From Clostridium uliginosum (GTDB taxonomy: Bacteria > Bacillota > Clostridia > Clostridiales > Clostridiaceae), in assembly GCF_900112485.1 (NCBI RefSeq), contig NZ_FOMG01000026.1, positions 1-56,183 of the forward strand: DNA of 56,183 bases, in the 5' to 3' direction. The position numbers and the translations under genes are program-made. The notes beneath the pieces were generated by a model. The model ran no database searches, was not told the DNA's origin, and saw nothing but the letters and a program-made list of their open reading frames with translations. Positions 25,738 to 33,397 of this stretch are shown one piece after another (position 1 is the stretch's first letter; every line of letters begins with the position of its first letter).

Positions 25738-26430
25738 TTAATTATGTCTTGGGTCCATTAATCTAACAGCGTCGTTAACTCTTCCGTATTGTCCCTTAGC
25801 TTTTTCTAATGCTTCATCAGCACCCATTCCCTTAGCGATGTTTTCCATCATTTTACCTAAGTGAACGAATTTGTATCCAATGATTTCATCTCCAGCATCT
25901 AGAGCAACGTCAGTAACGTATCCTTCAGCCATTTCTAAGTATCTTGGTCCTTTTGCAAGAGTTCCATACATAGTACCAACTTGAGATCTTAATCCCTTAC
26001 CTAAGTCTTCAAGACCTGCTCCTATAGGTAGTCCACCTTCTGAGAATGCAGTTTGAGTTCTTCCATAAACGATTTGTAAGAATAATTCTCTCATAGCTGT
26101 GTTTATAGCGTCACAAACTAAGTCTGTGTTTAATGCTTCTAATATAGTCTTTCCTGGTAATATTTCTGAAGCCATAGCAGCTGAATGAGTCATTCCTGAA
26201 CATCCAATTGTTTCAACTAATGCTTCTTGGATTATACCATCCTTAACATTTAGTGTTAATTTACAAGCTCCTTGTTGTGGTGCACACCAACCTATTCCGT
26301 GAGTTAATCCTGATATATCTGTTACTTCTTTAGATTGAACCCATCTTCCTTCTTCAGGAATTGGTGCTGATCCATGATTAGGACCCTTAGCAACTACACA
26401 CATTTCTTCAACTTCTTTTGAATACATCAT
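25738..26430 (-). CDS. Iron-sulfur cluster scaffold-like protein (IscU/NifU N-terminal type)
   Basis: A 230-residue protein with an IscU-like core. Candidate cluster ligands are Cys49 (GIGWCAPQQGAC), Cys56 and Cys77 (ETIGCSGMTHSAAMASEIL); this last motif matches the GCG/GCS-x-A-x-ASS motif of scaffold proteins. It is longer than IscU (about 130) because of a C-terminal part with YGTLAKGPRYLEMAEGYVTDVALDAGDEIIGYKFVHLGKMM. No cysteine desulfurase is nearby, so it may not serve general cluster assembly. It lies upstream of, and 26 bp from, the GGGtGRT gene and probably acts with it. GGGAGGAGCAAAATTAT lies before the double ATG. A nested palindrome upstream (26516-26539) may be its operator. Confidence 0.82.
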   Translation of the reverse strand: MMYSKEVEEMCVVAKGPNHGSAPIPEEGRWVQSKEVTDISGLTHGIGWCAPQQGACKLTLNVKDGIIQEALVETIGCSGMTHSAAMASEILPGKTILEALNTDLVCDAINTAMRELFLQIVYGRTQTAFSEGGLPIGAGLEDLGKGLRSQVGTMYGTLAKGPRYLEMAEGYVTDVALDAGDEIIGYKFVHLGKMMENIAKGMGADEALEKAKGQYGRVNDAVRLMDPRHN

Positions 26431-26515
26431 ATAATTTTGCTCCTCCCTAATTAATAAATAATACTAATATTAAAAAGCTTAGAATAACTCTTTAATATTG
26501 TACTGGGTTAAAAAA

Positions 26516-26539
26516 TATCCCACTGGGATAACTTTATCC
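26516..26539. promoter_or_regulatory. Nested palindromes upstream of the IscU-like / GGGtGRT operon
   Basis: TATCCCACTGGGATA (26516-26530) is a perfect 15 bp palindrome with one central base. It overlaps GGATAACTTTATCC (26526-26539), a second dyad. CTGGGTTA at 26503 repeats CTGGGATA. About 90 bases before the ATG, so an operator for an unknown regulator is likely. Confidence 0.5.
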
Positions 26540-26701
26540 TATATACATTTTAGCAAATGATTTAATTTGTAACAACCTTTATTTAAATATTTTGCTGAAA
26601 AGTGGATAAAAAATATTTCAATAGTTATTTTATCACAATATAAAAAATACTTCTTGAATTATCTTTTACATTGTGATAGAATAATCCTTGTTCGACATTA
26701 A

Positions 26702-26784
26702 GCCGATATGGCGGAACTGGCAGACGCACATGACTCAAAATCATGCGGGAAACCATGTGGGTTCGAGTCCCACTATCGGCACCA
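26702..26784 (+). tRNA. tRNA-Leu (CAA)
   Basis: Folds as a class II tRNA: acceptor GCCGATA with TATCGGC followed by encoded ACCA, D arm with AACTGGCAGACGCAC, anticodon stem ATGA/TCAT around loop CTCAAAA (anticodon CAA), a variable arm, and T arm GTGGGTTCGAGTCCCAC. It reads UUG. The 83 nt length fits. Confidence 0.95.
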
Positions 26785-26795
26785 TTTGGAAATAG

Positions 26796-26847
26796 AAAAC
26801 CCCTTGAAGTATTGGAACTACTAAGTTTCATTATTTCAAGGGGTTTT
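26796..26847 (+). terminator. Terminator of tRNA-Leu
   Basis: AAAACCCCTTGAA pairs exactly with TTCAAGGGGTTTT, followed by GATTTT. The sequence from 26848 to 27089 is AT-rich with nothing recognisable. Confidence 0.8.
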
Positions 26848-27089
26848 GATTTTATCAAAAGTAGTGTAACGGTAGCGTAACTAGAAATAAGTTTGTTTTT
26901 CATTTTAAAAATTTTAATATCAACTAAGTACCTATTCTTCATATTAATTACTAATTTTAAGTTTTTATATATTAGTTATCAATGTATTTTTATTCATTTT
27001 TGTTGTTTAAAATAAAATTTAGATACTAAATATTTAAAATAAATAAAAAACACCTACTCAAATTAATTAAGTAAGTGCAGTAAAAAATT

Positions 27090-27341
27090 TTATTTTATCC
27101 TAAAATCTTGACCAACATAAATTAAATTTTCATCTCTTATTTCATTAAGTTTCTCTTCTATATTATTATCAATATCAAACATCTTACATATCCCATCAAA
27201 TATAGCTCCTGCCATCTTCTCACAATCATAACCATTCATATTGCTCTCACTATCACAAAAAGCACATTCAATAAGTAATGCTGGCATAACTGTTTGATTT
27301 ATTACAAAGAGATCTCTCCTACTCTTTACCCCTCTGTTATT
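27090..27341 (-). pseudogene. N-acetylmuramoyl-L-alanine amidase C-terminal remnant
   Basis: The open frame reads RGVKSRRDLFVINQTVMPAL then LIECAFCDSESNMNGYD and EKMAGAIFDGI, which is the C-terminal third of an Amidase_3 zinc amidase including the catalytic Glu in the IECAF segment. It ends with LNEIRDENLIYVGQDFRIK, the end of a LysM-type repeat. The first two zinc ligands and the start codon are absent; a stop lies just upstream. The shorter frame from the internal ATG at 27287 is not a separate gene. Confidence 0.75.
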
Positions 27342-27567
27342 TTAAATCAATATTTCTTATTATTAATATAATAGAAAATACTGCCACTAATATAAATCCT
27401 ATAAGTGATAATATATTACTTAATCCAACTAACAATTCACCCAATAGATGTCCTCCATATCCACTAGAAAATAATCCTAATTTAGAATATTCAAATATAG
27501 AATTATTTAATAATGCAAGCATAGTACTTCCTAAAATGCAATAAAGTAATTTAATGTTTTTATCCAT
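27337..27567 (-). CDS. Small membrane protein, unknown
   Basis: A 76-residue protein with two hydrophobic segments (about residues 6-25 and 42-70, the latter GELLVGLSNILSLIGFILVAVFSIILII). I choose the ATG at 27567 because AAAGGGGAT lies eight bases before it; two earlier in-frame ATG codons are too close to or upstream of that site. No family recognised. It overlaps the amidase remnant by five bases. Confidence 0.55.
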   Translation of the reverse strand: MDKNIKLLYCILGSTMLALLNNSIFEYSKLGLFSSGYGGHLLGELLVGLSNILSLIGFILVAVFSIILIIRNIDLK

Positions 27568-27600
27568 TATCATATCCCCTTTCCAATGCAAAATACCCAA

Positions 27601-28105
27601 TAATTACAAAATAATTGTTTTACTTAATTATAAGCTCTTTGTATATAAAGTTCATGTATTTAATAAAATGCATTCTTATTAAATATATATAATATTAATA
27701 TTAATTTATGTGTGTATATCTAATACAGAAGCCTTCTCCCCTTCCTCTTCACTTCAGTTCCCACCCTTTAAATTTTCTTAACCATCATAATATTTATTTA
27801 ATTTGAAATTCCTCTTCTATCTCAAAGTCTCCTGGAGGAAACCTCAAGTGATAAGCCTTAAATTATAATGGGTCTATTCCCAAACCCTTGATTATAACTA
27901 TTTTTAATATCTATACTAGAGATATTTTTTTTAATTAAGATGTTCTGGTAAAGCTCCACAAAAGAAAAGTGGAAAAGAGAATGGTATAGTAGAAATTATA
28001 ATAAATGATGGAGATGTTTATTGGCCACTATCTTAAAAAATGTACTCAAGCCAACTCAATAGGGGAACTAGTTAATAAATAATATTCTTTGGAAATTGAA
28101 CAAAA
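27601..28105. other. Gap with possible small gene fragment
   Basis: Mostly AT-rich. On the plus strand 27943-28037 reads SGKAPQKKSGKENGIVEIII followed by NDGDVYWPLS and a stop, without a start codon; it may be the end of a lost gene. Nothing else is recognisable. Confidence 0.35.
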
Positions 28106-28151
28106 AGCCTAAAGCAGAAAAGATATTTTAAATAAATTTCTACTTTAGGCT
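28106..28151 (-). terminator. Terminator of the amino acid permease gene
   Basis: Minus strand: AGCCTAAAGTAGAAA, loop, TTTCTGCTTTAGGCT followed by TTTTG. About 180 bases past the stop codon. Confidence 0.65.
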
Positions 28152-28328
28152 AAAATTTTTGACATTTTCATATCTATTAAATTATGTAACTTGTACCTAG
28201 TAATTTTTAGACCTAAGAGATCGTTGCACACTTAGGAGTGCTTGCTAACAATTATATTTGTACTTAATCTTTTTCAATCATATTAAGTTTTCAAATCTCC
28301 TGTTATTTTAACTTTATAAAGCCTTCTT

Positions 28329-29720
28329 TTAATCCTCTGAGGTTTCTTCATTTTGAAGCACACTATGTTTTCTTCCATAAAAAAAGTATACTAAAAGTCC
28401 TATAATAAGCCAAACTGAAAAACCTATCCAAGTTTTTATTTTTAATCTACTTAATAAAGCTATGCAACATATTATGGATATTATTGGAGTGTATGGTACT
28501 CCAGGAGTTTTGAAGATTCTTTTAAAATTTGGCATAGTTTTTCTAAGTACTATAACTGCAGCGGATACCACTGTGAAACCTAATAATGTTCCTATACTTA
28601 AAAATTCCACAATAAAGTCTAGTGGTAAAAATCCAGCTATTATTGCTGCTATACTTCCAGTTATTATTGTTGAGATATACGGTGTTTTATGTGTAGGATG
28701 TACCTTTGAAAATAATTTTGGTAAAAGTCCATCTCTTGACATAACCATGAATATTCTAACTTGGCCATAAAGCATTACCATTAGGGTCGAAATCATTCCA
28801 AGTATAGCTCCTGTTCCTACTAGTGCAGCTCCCCAGTTTATACCTACTCTTGCTAAGGCCCCTGGCACTGCATTTTCTGAAATTATTTCTTTATAAGGAA
28901 CCATTCCTGTAAGTACAAAGGCAACAGAAATATAAAGTATTGTAACTACTATTAAACAACTTATAAGTCCTAGTGGAATATCTCTCTTAGGATTTTCAGC
29001 TTCTTCTGCTGCTGTAGATATAGCATCAAAACCTATATAAGAAAAGAATATAGTAGCTGTTCCTGCAAAAATACCTTTAAATCCAAGTGGAGCAAAAGGC
29101 TGATAGTTAGCTGGATTTATATGTGATGCTCCAAGAGCTACAAATATAATAATTATAGCTATTTTTATGCCTACAATTAAATTATTGATTTTTGCACTTT
29201 CCTGCATTCCATAACATAAAATAGAAGTTATTAATGCAATTATTAGTACAGCTGGTAAATCTACTATTCCACCTTTACTTGGTGATGCAGTAAAGACTGT
29301 GGGTAGTGTTATTCCTATTGACTTTAATATACCAACAAAGGTGCCTGACCATCCTGATGCAACAGCACTACAAGCAACTAAGTATTCCGAAGTAAGACAC
29401 CATCCAATTATCATTGCAACTATTTCACCAAATACTATGTATGAATAAGAATACGTACTTCCTGCTACTGGAAACATTGTTGAAAGTTCACAGTAACATA
29501 ACCCACAAAGACAAGCTACTATACCTGCTATAATGAATGAAATGATTACTGCTGGTCCTGCTAAATGTGCACCTTCTCCTGTGGCAACAAATATACCTAC
29601 TCCTACTACTGCTCCAATACCAAATGCAGCTATGTCTTTAGCTTTAAGATTTTTCTTTAAAGCCGTCTTTTGTACACCTTCCAGCATTTGATCTAATGAT
29701 TTTTTCTTGAAAATGTTCAT
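28329..29720 (-). CDS. APC-family amino acid permease
   Basis: A 463-residue transporter with about 12 membrane helices. The N-terminal part AFGIGAVVGVGIFVATGEGAHLAGPAVIISF near residues 31-62 holds the GxG(I/V)G unwound helix 1 that binds the amino-group and carboxylate; FFSYIGFDAISTAAEEAENPKRDIPLG near 225-250 is the typical helix 6 region and loop. It resembles YfnA/CAT (cationic amino acid) permeases. The exact substrate is unclear. AGGAGGACC lies before the ATG. Monocistronic, with a terminator at 28106-28151. Upstream lies a decayed region. Confidence 0.9.
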   Translation of the reverse strand: MNIFKKKSLDQMLEGVQKTALKKNLKAKDIAAFGIGAVVGVGIFVATGEGAHLAGPAVIISFIIAGIVACLCGLCYCELSTMFPVAGSTYSYSYIVFGEIVAMIIGWCLTSEYLVACSAVASGWSGTFVGILKSIGITLPTVFTASPSKGGIVDLPAVLIIALITSILCYGMQESAKINNLIVGIKIAIIIIFVALGASHINPANYQPFAPLGFKGIFAGTATIFFSYIGFDAISTAAEEAENPKRDIPLGLISCLIVVTILYISVAFVLTGMVPYKEIISENAVPGALARVGINWGAALVGTGAILGMISTLMVMLYGQVRIFMVMSRDGLLPKLFSKVHPTHKTPYISTIITGSIAAIIAGFLPLDFIVEFLSIGTLLGFTVVSAAVIVLRKTMPNFKRIFKTPGVPYTPIISIICCIALLSRLKIKTWIGFSVWLIIGLLVYFFYGRKHSVLQNEETSED

Positions 29721-29969
29721 AAAGGTCCTCCTCTTTAGTTAATGTATTCCTGAAAAATCATATATTAATATGCTAATTTTTTAGTATATTAATATTTTTC
29801 CCGATAAATCGTAAAAATACAACAAATTAATTAATATTTTATCATATTTCGATAATAGTTGGCAAGATGTTAACATTCTGATAAATTCAATAATGTTTTT
29901 TTTGTTAAATACTTATAAATATATAATTCCTCAATAATTAATAATTTATTATCATTTGTGTTAATTAAA
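29721..29969. other. AT-rich gap upstream of the permease
   Basis: Contains short AT palindromes such as TAATATACTAA-type sequences but no T-box, lysine riboswitch or other leader structure that I can recognise. Confidence 0.5.
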
Positions 29970-30175
29970 TTATCTTTTATCTGGAATTTCTTTATATATA
30001 CTAAATAAATCTCTTAATATTTCTTCCATAACCTTTTGTCCACCATTTTCATTCAGTGCAGTGTCAAGTCCTATATAAATAATCATTAATAAACTTTTAG
30101 CTTCTCATTCATCATAAGCAACTAATTTTTTCTTTTATTCTTTCAAGCTCCAACATAAAGATCATCCTTATCAAA
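29970..30175 (-). pseudogene. Decayed TetR-family regulator, C-terminal part
   Basis: The frame ending at 29970 reads EAKSLLMIIYIGLDTALNE, then NGGQKVMEEILRDLFSIYK and EIPDKR, which matches the C-terminal ligand-domain ending of clostridial TetR proteins. An in-frame TGA precedes it, and the upstream LELERIKEKI segment lies in another frame. No helix-turn-helix part remains. Confidence 0.6.
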
Positions 30176-30361
30176 TATATCTTTGTTTCAATATCTATAT
30201 AATCAGTTATAACTTTTCAAAAGCCAAATTTTTCATATCTATATGGCATAATTATTTAATAACGATTAATCAATAATTGCTTTTAATTGGCTAACTTAAA
30301 TTGTATATTTATACTCTTCTATTTTTTATTGTTATAAATTTTAATAATTAAAGGCAAAATC

Positions 30362-30403
30362 AAAAGACAATAAACATTTTACTTTATAATGCTTATTGCC
30401 TTT
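30362..30403 (-). terminator. Terminator-like hairpin
   Basis: Minus strand: AAAGGCAATAAGCATT, loop, AATGTTTATTGTCTTTT. It follows the gene fragment at 30409-30555. Confidence 0.6.
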
Positions 30404-30408
30404 ATTCT

Positions 30409-30555
30409 TTACTTAAATATAAAATATTCTTTTGTCAGTAAGTCATCTCTAACAGAATTGGTAAATCTAATATGACTTTTTTCATAGCTCTCTTCTTTAT
30501 TTCTTCTTATCCAAAAAGCATCTAAAAAACATATCCCCTTTGACTTTTAAAAAAG
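30409..30555 (-). pseudogene. Gene fragment of unknown origin
   Basis: A 45-codon open frame without a start, reading CFLDAFWIRRNKEESYEKSH then IRFTNSVRDDLLTKEYFIFK and a stop. It has protein-like composition and ends at a terminator hairpin, so it is probably the 3' end of a deleted gene. Family not recognised. Confidence 0.35.
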
Positions 30556-30670
30556 CTACCATTCATCACAATATTCCATATCATAACATTCTATATATCT
30601 ATCTAAATTCATTCTATTATATGCAACTCCTATATAAATATAAGTTCCTAAACTATGCATTTACTTTCCT

Positions 30671-32113
30671 TTACTTGCACATTTTTTTAAATTCATCTGC
30701 TACGAATTGTACTTGTGTTCCCACAATAACTTGCAAACTATTTTTACCCGGTCTAATTATCCCAGATATTCCTGCAGATTTAATAACTTTTTCATTTACT
30801 TGTGCTTGATCTTTAATTTCTAAACGTAATCTAGTTACACAATTATCAATAGACATTACGTTTTCTTTTCCTCCAACACCCTTTAATATAATAGAAGCTA
30901 CTTGTGTAAAATCATTATTTGCAAGTATTACATTCATTTCTTCACTTTCGTCATCATCATCTTCTCTACCTGGTGTCTTTAAATTAAATTTTGTAATTAC
31001 AAAACGGAATACTACATAATAAATAATAGCGAATGCTAAACCAATTGGAATTATCAAAAGTCCATTTAAAGCCATAGGAGCCTTAAAGCTTAATAACCAA
31101 TCTACAAAACCTGCACTGAAATTAAATCCTGCCCTTACTGGCAACATTGCACATACAGCAACAGAAATACCTGTTAAAACAGCATGGACTACATATAGAC
31201 CTGGAGCTAAGAACATAAATGCAAATTCTAATGGTTCTGTAACACCAGTAAAGAAAGAAGATATTGCTACTGATACTAATAAACCATAGGCTATTTTCTT
31301 CTTTTTGTCTTTAGCTGTATGATACATAGCTAATGCACCTGCTGGTAAACCAAACATCATTACTGGGAAGAATCCAGTCAAATACATACCAGTTACACCT
31401 TTTGTTCCATTTGGTGACCAGAAATTAGCAATTTCATTAATTCCAGCTACATCAAACCAGAATACTGAATTAAGTGCATGGTGAAGGCCAGTTGGTATTA
31501 ATAATCTATTAAAGAATGCATATATACCAGCACCAATAGCACCTGTAGAAATAATTGATTTACCGAAAGCTACTAATCCTCCATAAACAAAAGGCCATAC
31601 AAAAAATAATATTATAGCTGCAATAAGTGATTCTCCTGCTGTTACTATAGCAACACTTCTTTTTCCACTAAAGAATCCTAAAGCATCTGGTAATTTAGTA
31701 TTTTTAAATTTATTATAGCAACTAGAACCAATGAGACCTGCTAAAATACCAATAAATTGTGTTTCAATATGACTAAAAGCTGCTGGTACTGCTGAGACAT
31801 CAATATGTTTAAACATTGCTACAGCGTCTGGAGCTAATAAAACTGTAATCATAAGCCATGAAACAAGTCCTGCAAGTCCTGCTGTACCATCGTTGTCATC
31901 AGACATCCCAACACCTACACCGATTGCAAATAAAATTCCCATATGGTCAAGTAGTGCCTTACCAGCTTTTATTAAGAAAGCTGCAGCCACGTTATTTACT
32001 CCCCATCCAGTAGGGTCCATCCAGTAACCAATACCAAGCAAAATACTTGCAGCTGGTAAACAAGCTACTGGAAGCATTAAAGATTTCCCTAATTTTTGTA
32101 GATACTTCATCAT
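30671..32113 (-). CDS. nagE: PTS N-acetylglucosamine/glucose transporter, IIC-IIB
   Basis: A 480-residue phosphotransferase permease. Residues 1-380 are the IIC membrane domain (about ten helices; SVFWFDVAGINEIANFW and VTEPLEFAFMFLAPGLY contain conserved residues of the glucose-GlcNAc family). Residues about 400-480 form IIB with the phosphocysteine in SIDNCVTRLRLEI. An acidic linker EDDDDESEE joins them. There is no IIA domain, so a shared IIA is needed. This arrangement, with an antiterminator gene upstream, matches the C. beijerinckii system reported to take up both GlcNAc and glucose. It imports and phosphorylates the sugar with phosphate from HPr. Control is by RAT/terminator (32204-32274) and probably CcpA. 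GGGGGAACTTTATT precedes the start. Confidence 0.92.
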   Translation of the reverse strand: MMKYLQKLGKSLMLPVACLPAASILLGIGYWMDPTGWGVNNVAAAFLIKAGKALLDHMGILFAIGVGVGMSDDNDGTAGLAGLVSWLMITVLLAPDAVAMFKHIDVSAVPAAFSHIETQFIGILAGLIGSSCYNKFKNTKLPDALGFFSGKRSVAIVTAGESLIAAIILFFVWPFVYGGLVAFGKSIISTGAIGAGIYAFFNRLLIPTGLHHALNSVFWFDVAGINEIANFWSPNGTKGVTGMYLTGFFPVMMFGLPAGALAMYHTAKDKKKKIAYGLLVSVAISSFFTGVTEPLEFAFMFLAPGLYVVHAVLTGISVAVCAMLPVRAGFNFSAGFVDWLLSFKAPMALNGLLIIPIGLAFAIIYYVVFRFVITKFNLKTPGREDDDDESEEMNVILANNDFTQVASIILKGVGGKENVMSIDNCVTRLRLEIKDQAQVNEKVIKSAGISGIIRPGKNSLQVIVGTQVQFVADEFKKMCK

Positions 32114-32203
32114 AATAAAGTTCCCCCTTAATTTTTTTAATTTATTTTAAGGATTTTTAATATCCTTAAATGCATTTCATAGTTGTTAATTAAATTTTTG
32201 CAC

Positions 32204-32246
32204 AAAAAAAGCTGAAAAGGACAAATAAATGTTATCCTTTTCAGCT
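32204..32246 (-). terminator. Leader terminator of nagE
   Basis: Minus strand: AGCTGAAAAGGA, 13-base loop, TCCTTTTCAGCT, then seven T residues. It lies between promoter and gene and overlaps the 3' end of the RAT sequence by four bases, so the two structures exclude each other. Confidence 0.88.
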
Positions 32247-32274
32247 AATGCTCGAATTTGATCGGTTACACGCC
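32243..32274 (-). promoter_or_regulatory. Ribonucleic antiterminator (RAT) target in the nagE leader
   Basis: Minus strand begins GGCGTGTAACCGATC and ends GAGCATTAGCT; the spacing and the GTAAC-GATC / GAGCAT-AGC pattern fit RAT hairpins bound by LicT/GlcT-type antiterminators. The protein encoded upstream would bind here and prevent the terminator stem when the sugar is present. Confidence 0.7.
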
Positions 32275-32315
32275 AATTAATTATTCCCTATATTTTCTAT
32301 ATATTCTATATATTT

Positions 32316-32344
32316 ATAATACCATGTTTTGTAATCGTAATCAA
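32316..32344 (-). promoter_or_regulatory. nagE promoter overlapped by a cre-like site
   Basis: TTGATT (32344-32339) and TATTAT (32321-32316) are 17 bases apart. TGTAATCGTAATCA at 32330-32343 (plus strand) matches the CcpA cre consensus TGWAANCGNTNWCA at 13 of 14 positions and covers the -35 box and part of the spacer, suggesting catabolite repression. Confidence 0.6.
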
Positions 32345-32408
32345 TAACTATTTTAAAAATTTCTTGTTTTTTATATTACGCTGACTTCTGTTATAAAATA
32401 GATTTTAT

Positions 32409-33266
32409 TTAATTCTTTTTAATAGTAGCCATTCTAAATCTTTCTATATGCATTGCTAAATATGCAATTTCATCTTTAGATACTTTTTTTTCCAATCTTT
32501 CGCCTAATACTTTAGATACATCTTTTGCTATACTATACGATAACTTATATTTACATTTTATTTCCCATATAAAATCATTTTTAACCGGAGAATCTATTAA
32601 CATTCTCTTAATTGCAAATCTTATATGAGTCACAAATCTTGCATAATCCAGAGAATTTTTGTCTATTTTTATTTTTAGCTTTTTTTCTACATATTCAATT
32701 ATCATATTACTTAAATAAGCATTCTTAATTGTGTTAGATAACATTCCTGAGTTTCTAGCAGAATGAATATGCAATGCTATCAATCCAATTTCTCCATCTG
32801 GTATTATTACATTTATCTCATCTTTTAATATCTTTGCTGCTTTTTTTGCTAACATATATTCTGTTTGATAAAGCACTTTGATTTCCATAAGGAATGGATT
32901 TTCAATTATCTCCTTATTCGCAATTCTTTTTACAGCAAAATTTAAATGATCTGTTAATCCTATATGAATCCTTTCATTTAACTCCTCATTTAATTCTTCT
33001 GATATTGAAGTTATTATTTTTTCGCATACATTAAAAAAGTCTTCATCAACTTTTTCGATTACTTGTTTAAAGTTTTTTAAATTATCTTCATCTTCAATAA
33101 CAAATACTCTTTCTACCTCTGTTCCTTCTTCAATCTTATCTCCAAATCTCCTACCAAACCCAATTCCTTTAGAAAACAATATCTTTTCTTTCCCGTCTAT
33201 TCTAACACAAACTATATTATTATTATAAGATTGTACTACAATTCCTGAATTAATAATCGTTTTCAT
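32409..33266 (-). CDS. BglG/LicT-family transcription antiterminator
   Basis: A 285-residue RNA-binding antiterminator. Residues 1-58 are the CAT RNA-binding domain (MKTIINSGIVVQSYNNNIVCVRIDG to RRFGDKI). Two PRD domains follow: PRD1 about 65-170 with GLTDHLNFAVKR (His) and ALHIHSARN, PRD2 about 172-280 with VTHIRFAIKRM and YLAMHIERFR. Phosphorylation of these histidines by the PTS turns activity on or off. It should bind the RAT in the nagE leader. The start at 33266 places GGGGTGAG seven bases upstream and fits the family N-terminus; an ATG at 33299 is less likely. It lies just upstream of nagE in the same direction. Confidence 0.92.
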   Translation of the reverse strand: MKTIINSGIVVQSYNNNIVCVRIDGKEKILFSKGIGFGRRFGDKIEEGTEVERVFVIEDEDNLKNFKQVIEKVDEDFFNVCEKIITSISEELNEELNERIHIGLTDHLNFAVKRIANKEIIENPFLMEIKVLYQTEYMLAKKAAKILKDEINVIIPDGEIGLIALHIHSARNSGMLSNTIKNAYLSNMIIEYVEKKLKIKIDKNSLDYARFVTHIRFAIKRMLIDSPVKNDFIWEIKCKYKLSYSIAKDVSKVLGERLEKKVSKDEIAYLAMHIERFRMATIKKN

Positions 33267-33338
33267 AATCTCACCCCTTTTATCACTATATAAAAACATT
33301 ATATTTATACTATAACATGTTGAATCATCTTTTATTTA

Positions 33339-33371
33339 GGCTCTATCAACACGTTTTTAAGACAGAGCCTT
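33339..33371. repeat. Short R1 palindrome
   Basis: AGGCTCTATCAACACG followed by TTTTTAAGACAGAGCCT. Outer ends pair; one ATCAACAC block is kept. Located between the lipase gene and the antiterminator gene and may stop transcription of the former's upstream unit. Confidence 0.6.
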
Positions 33372-33397
33372 TATTTAAATAAATTAAAATATCTAAT

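Noticed and set aside
26625..26942. 105-codon ORF over the tRNA-Leu gene, minus strand
   Set aside because: It runs antisense through tRNA-Leu and its terminator; the protein-like segment is a known artefact of tRNA antisense translation.
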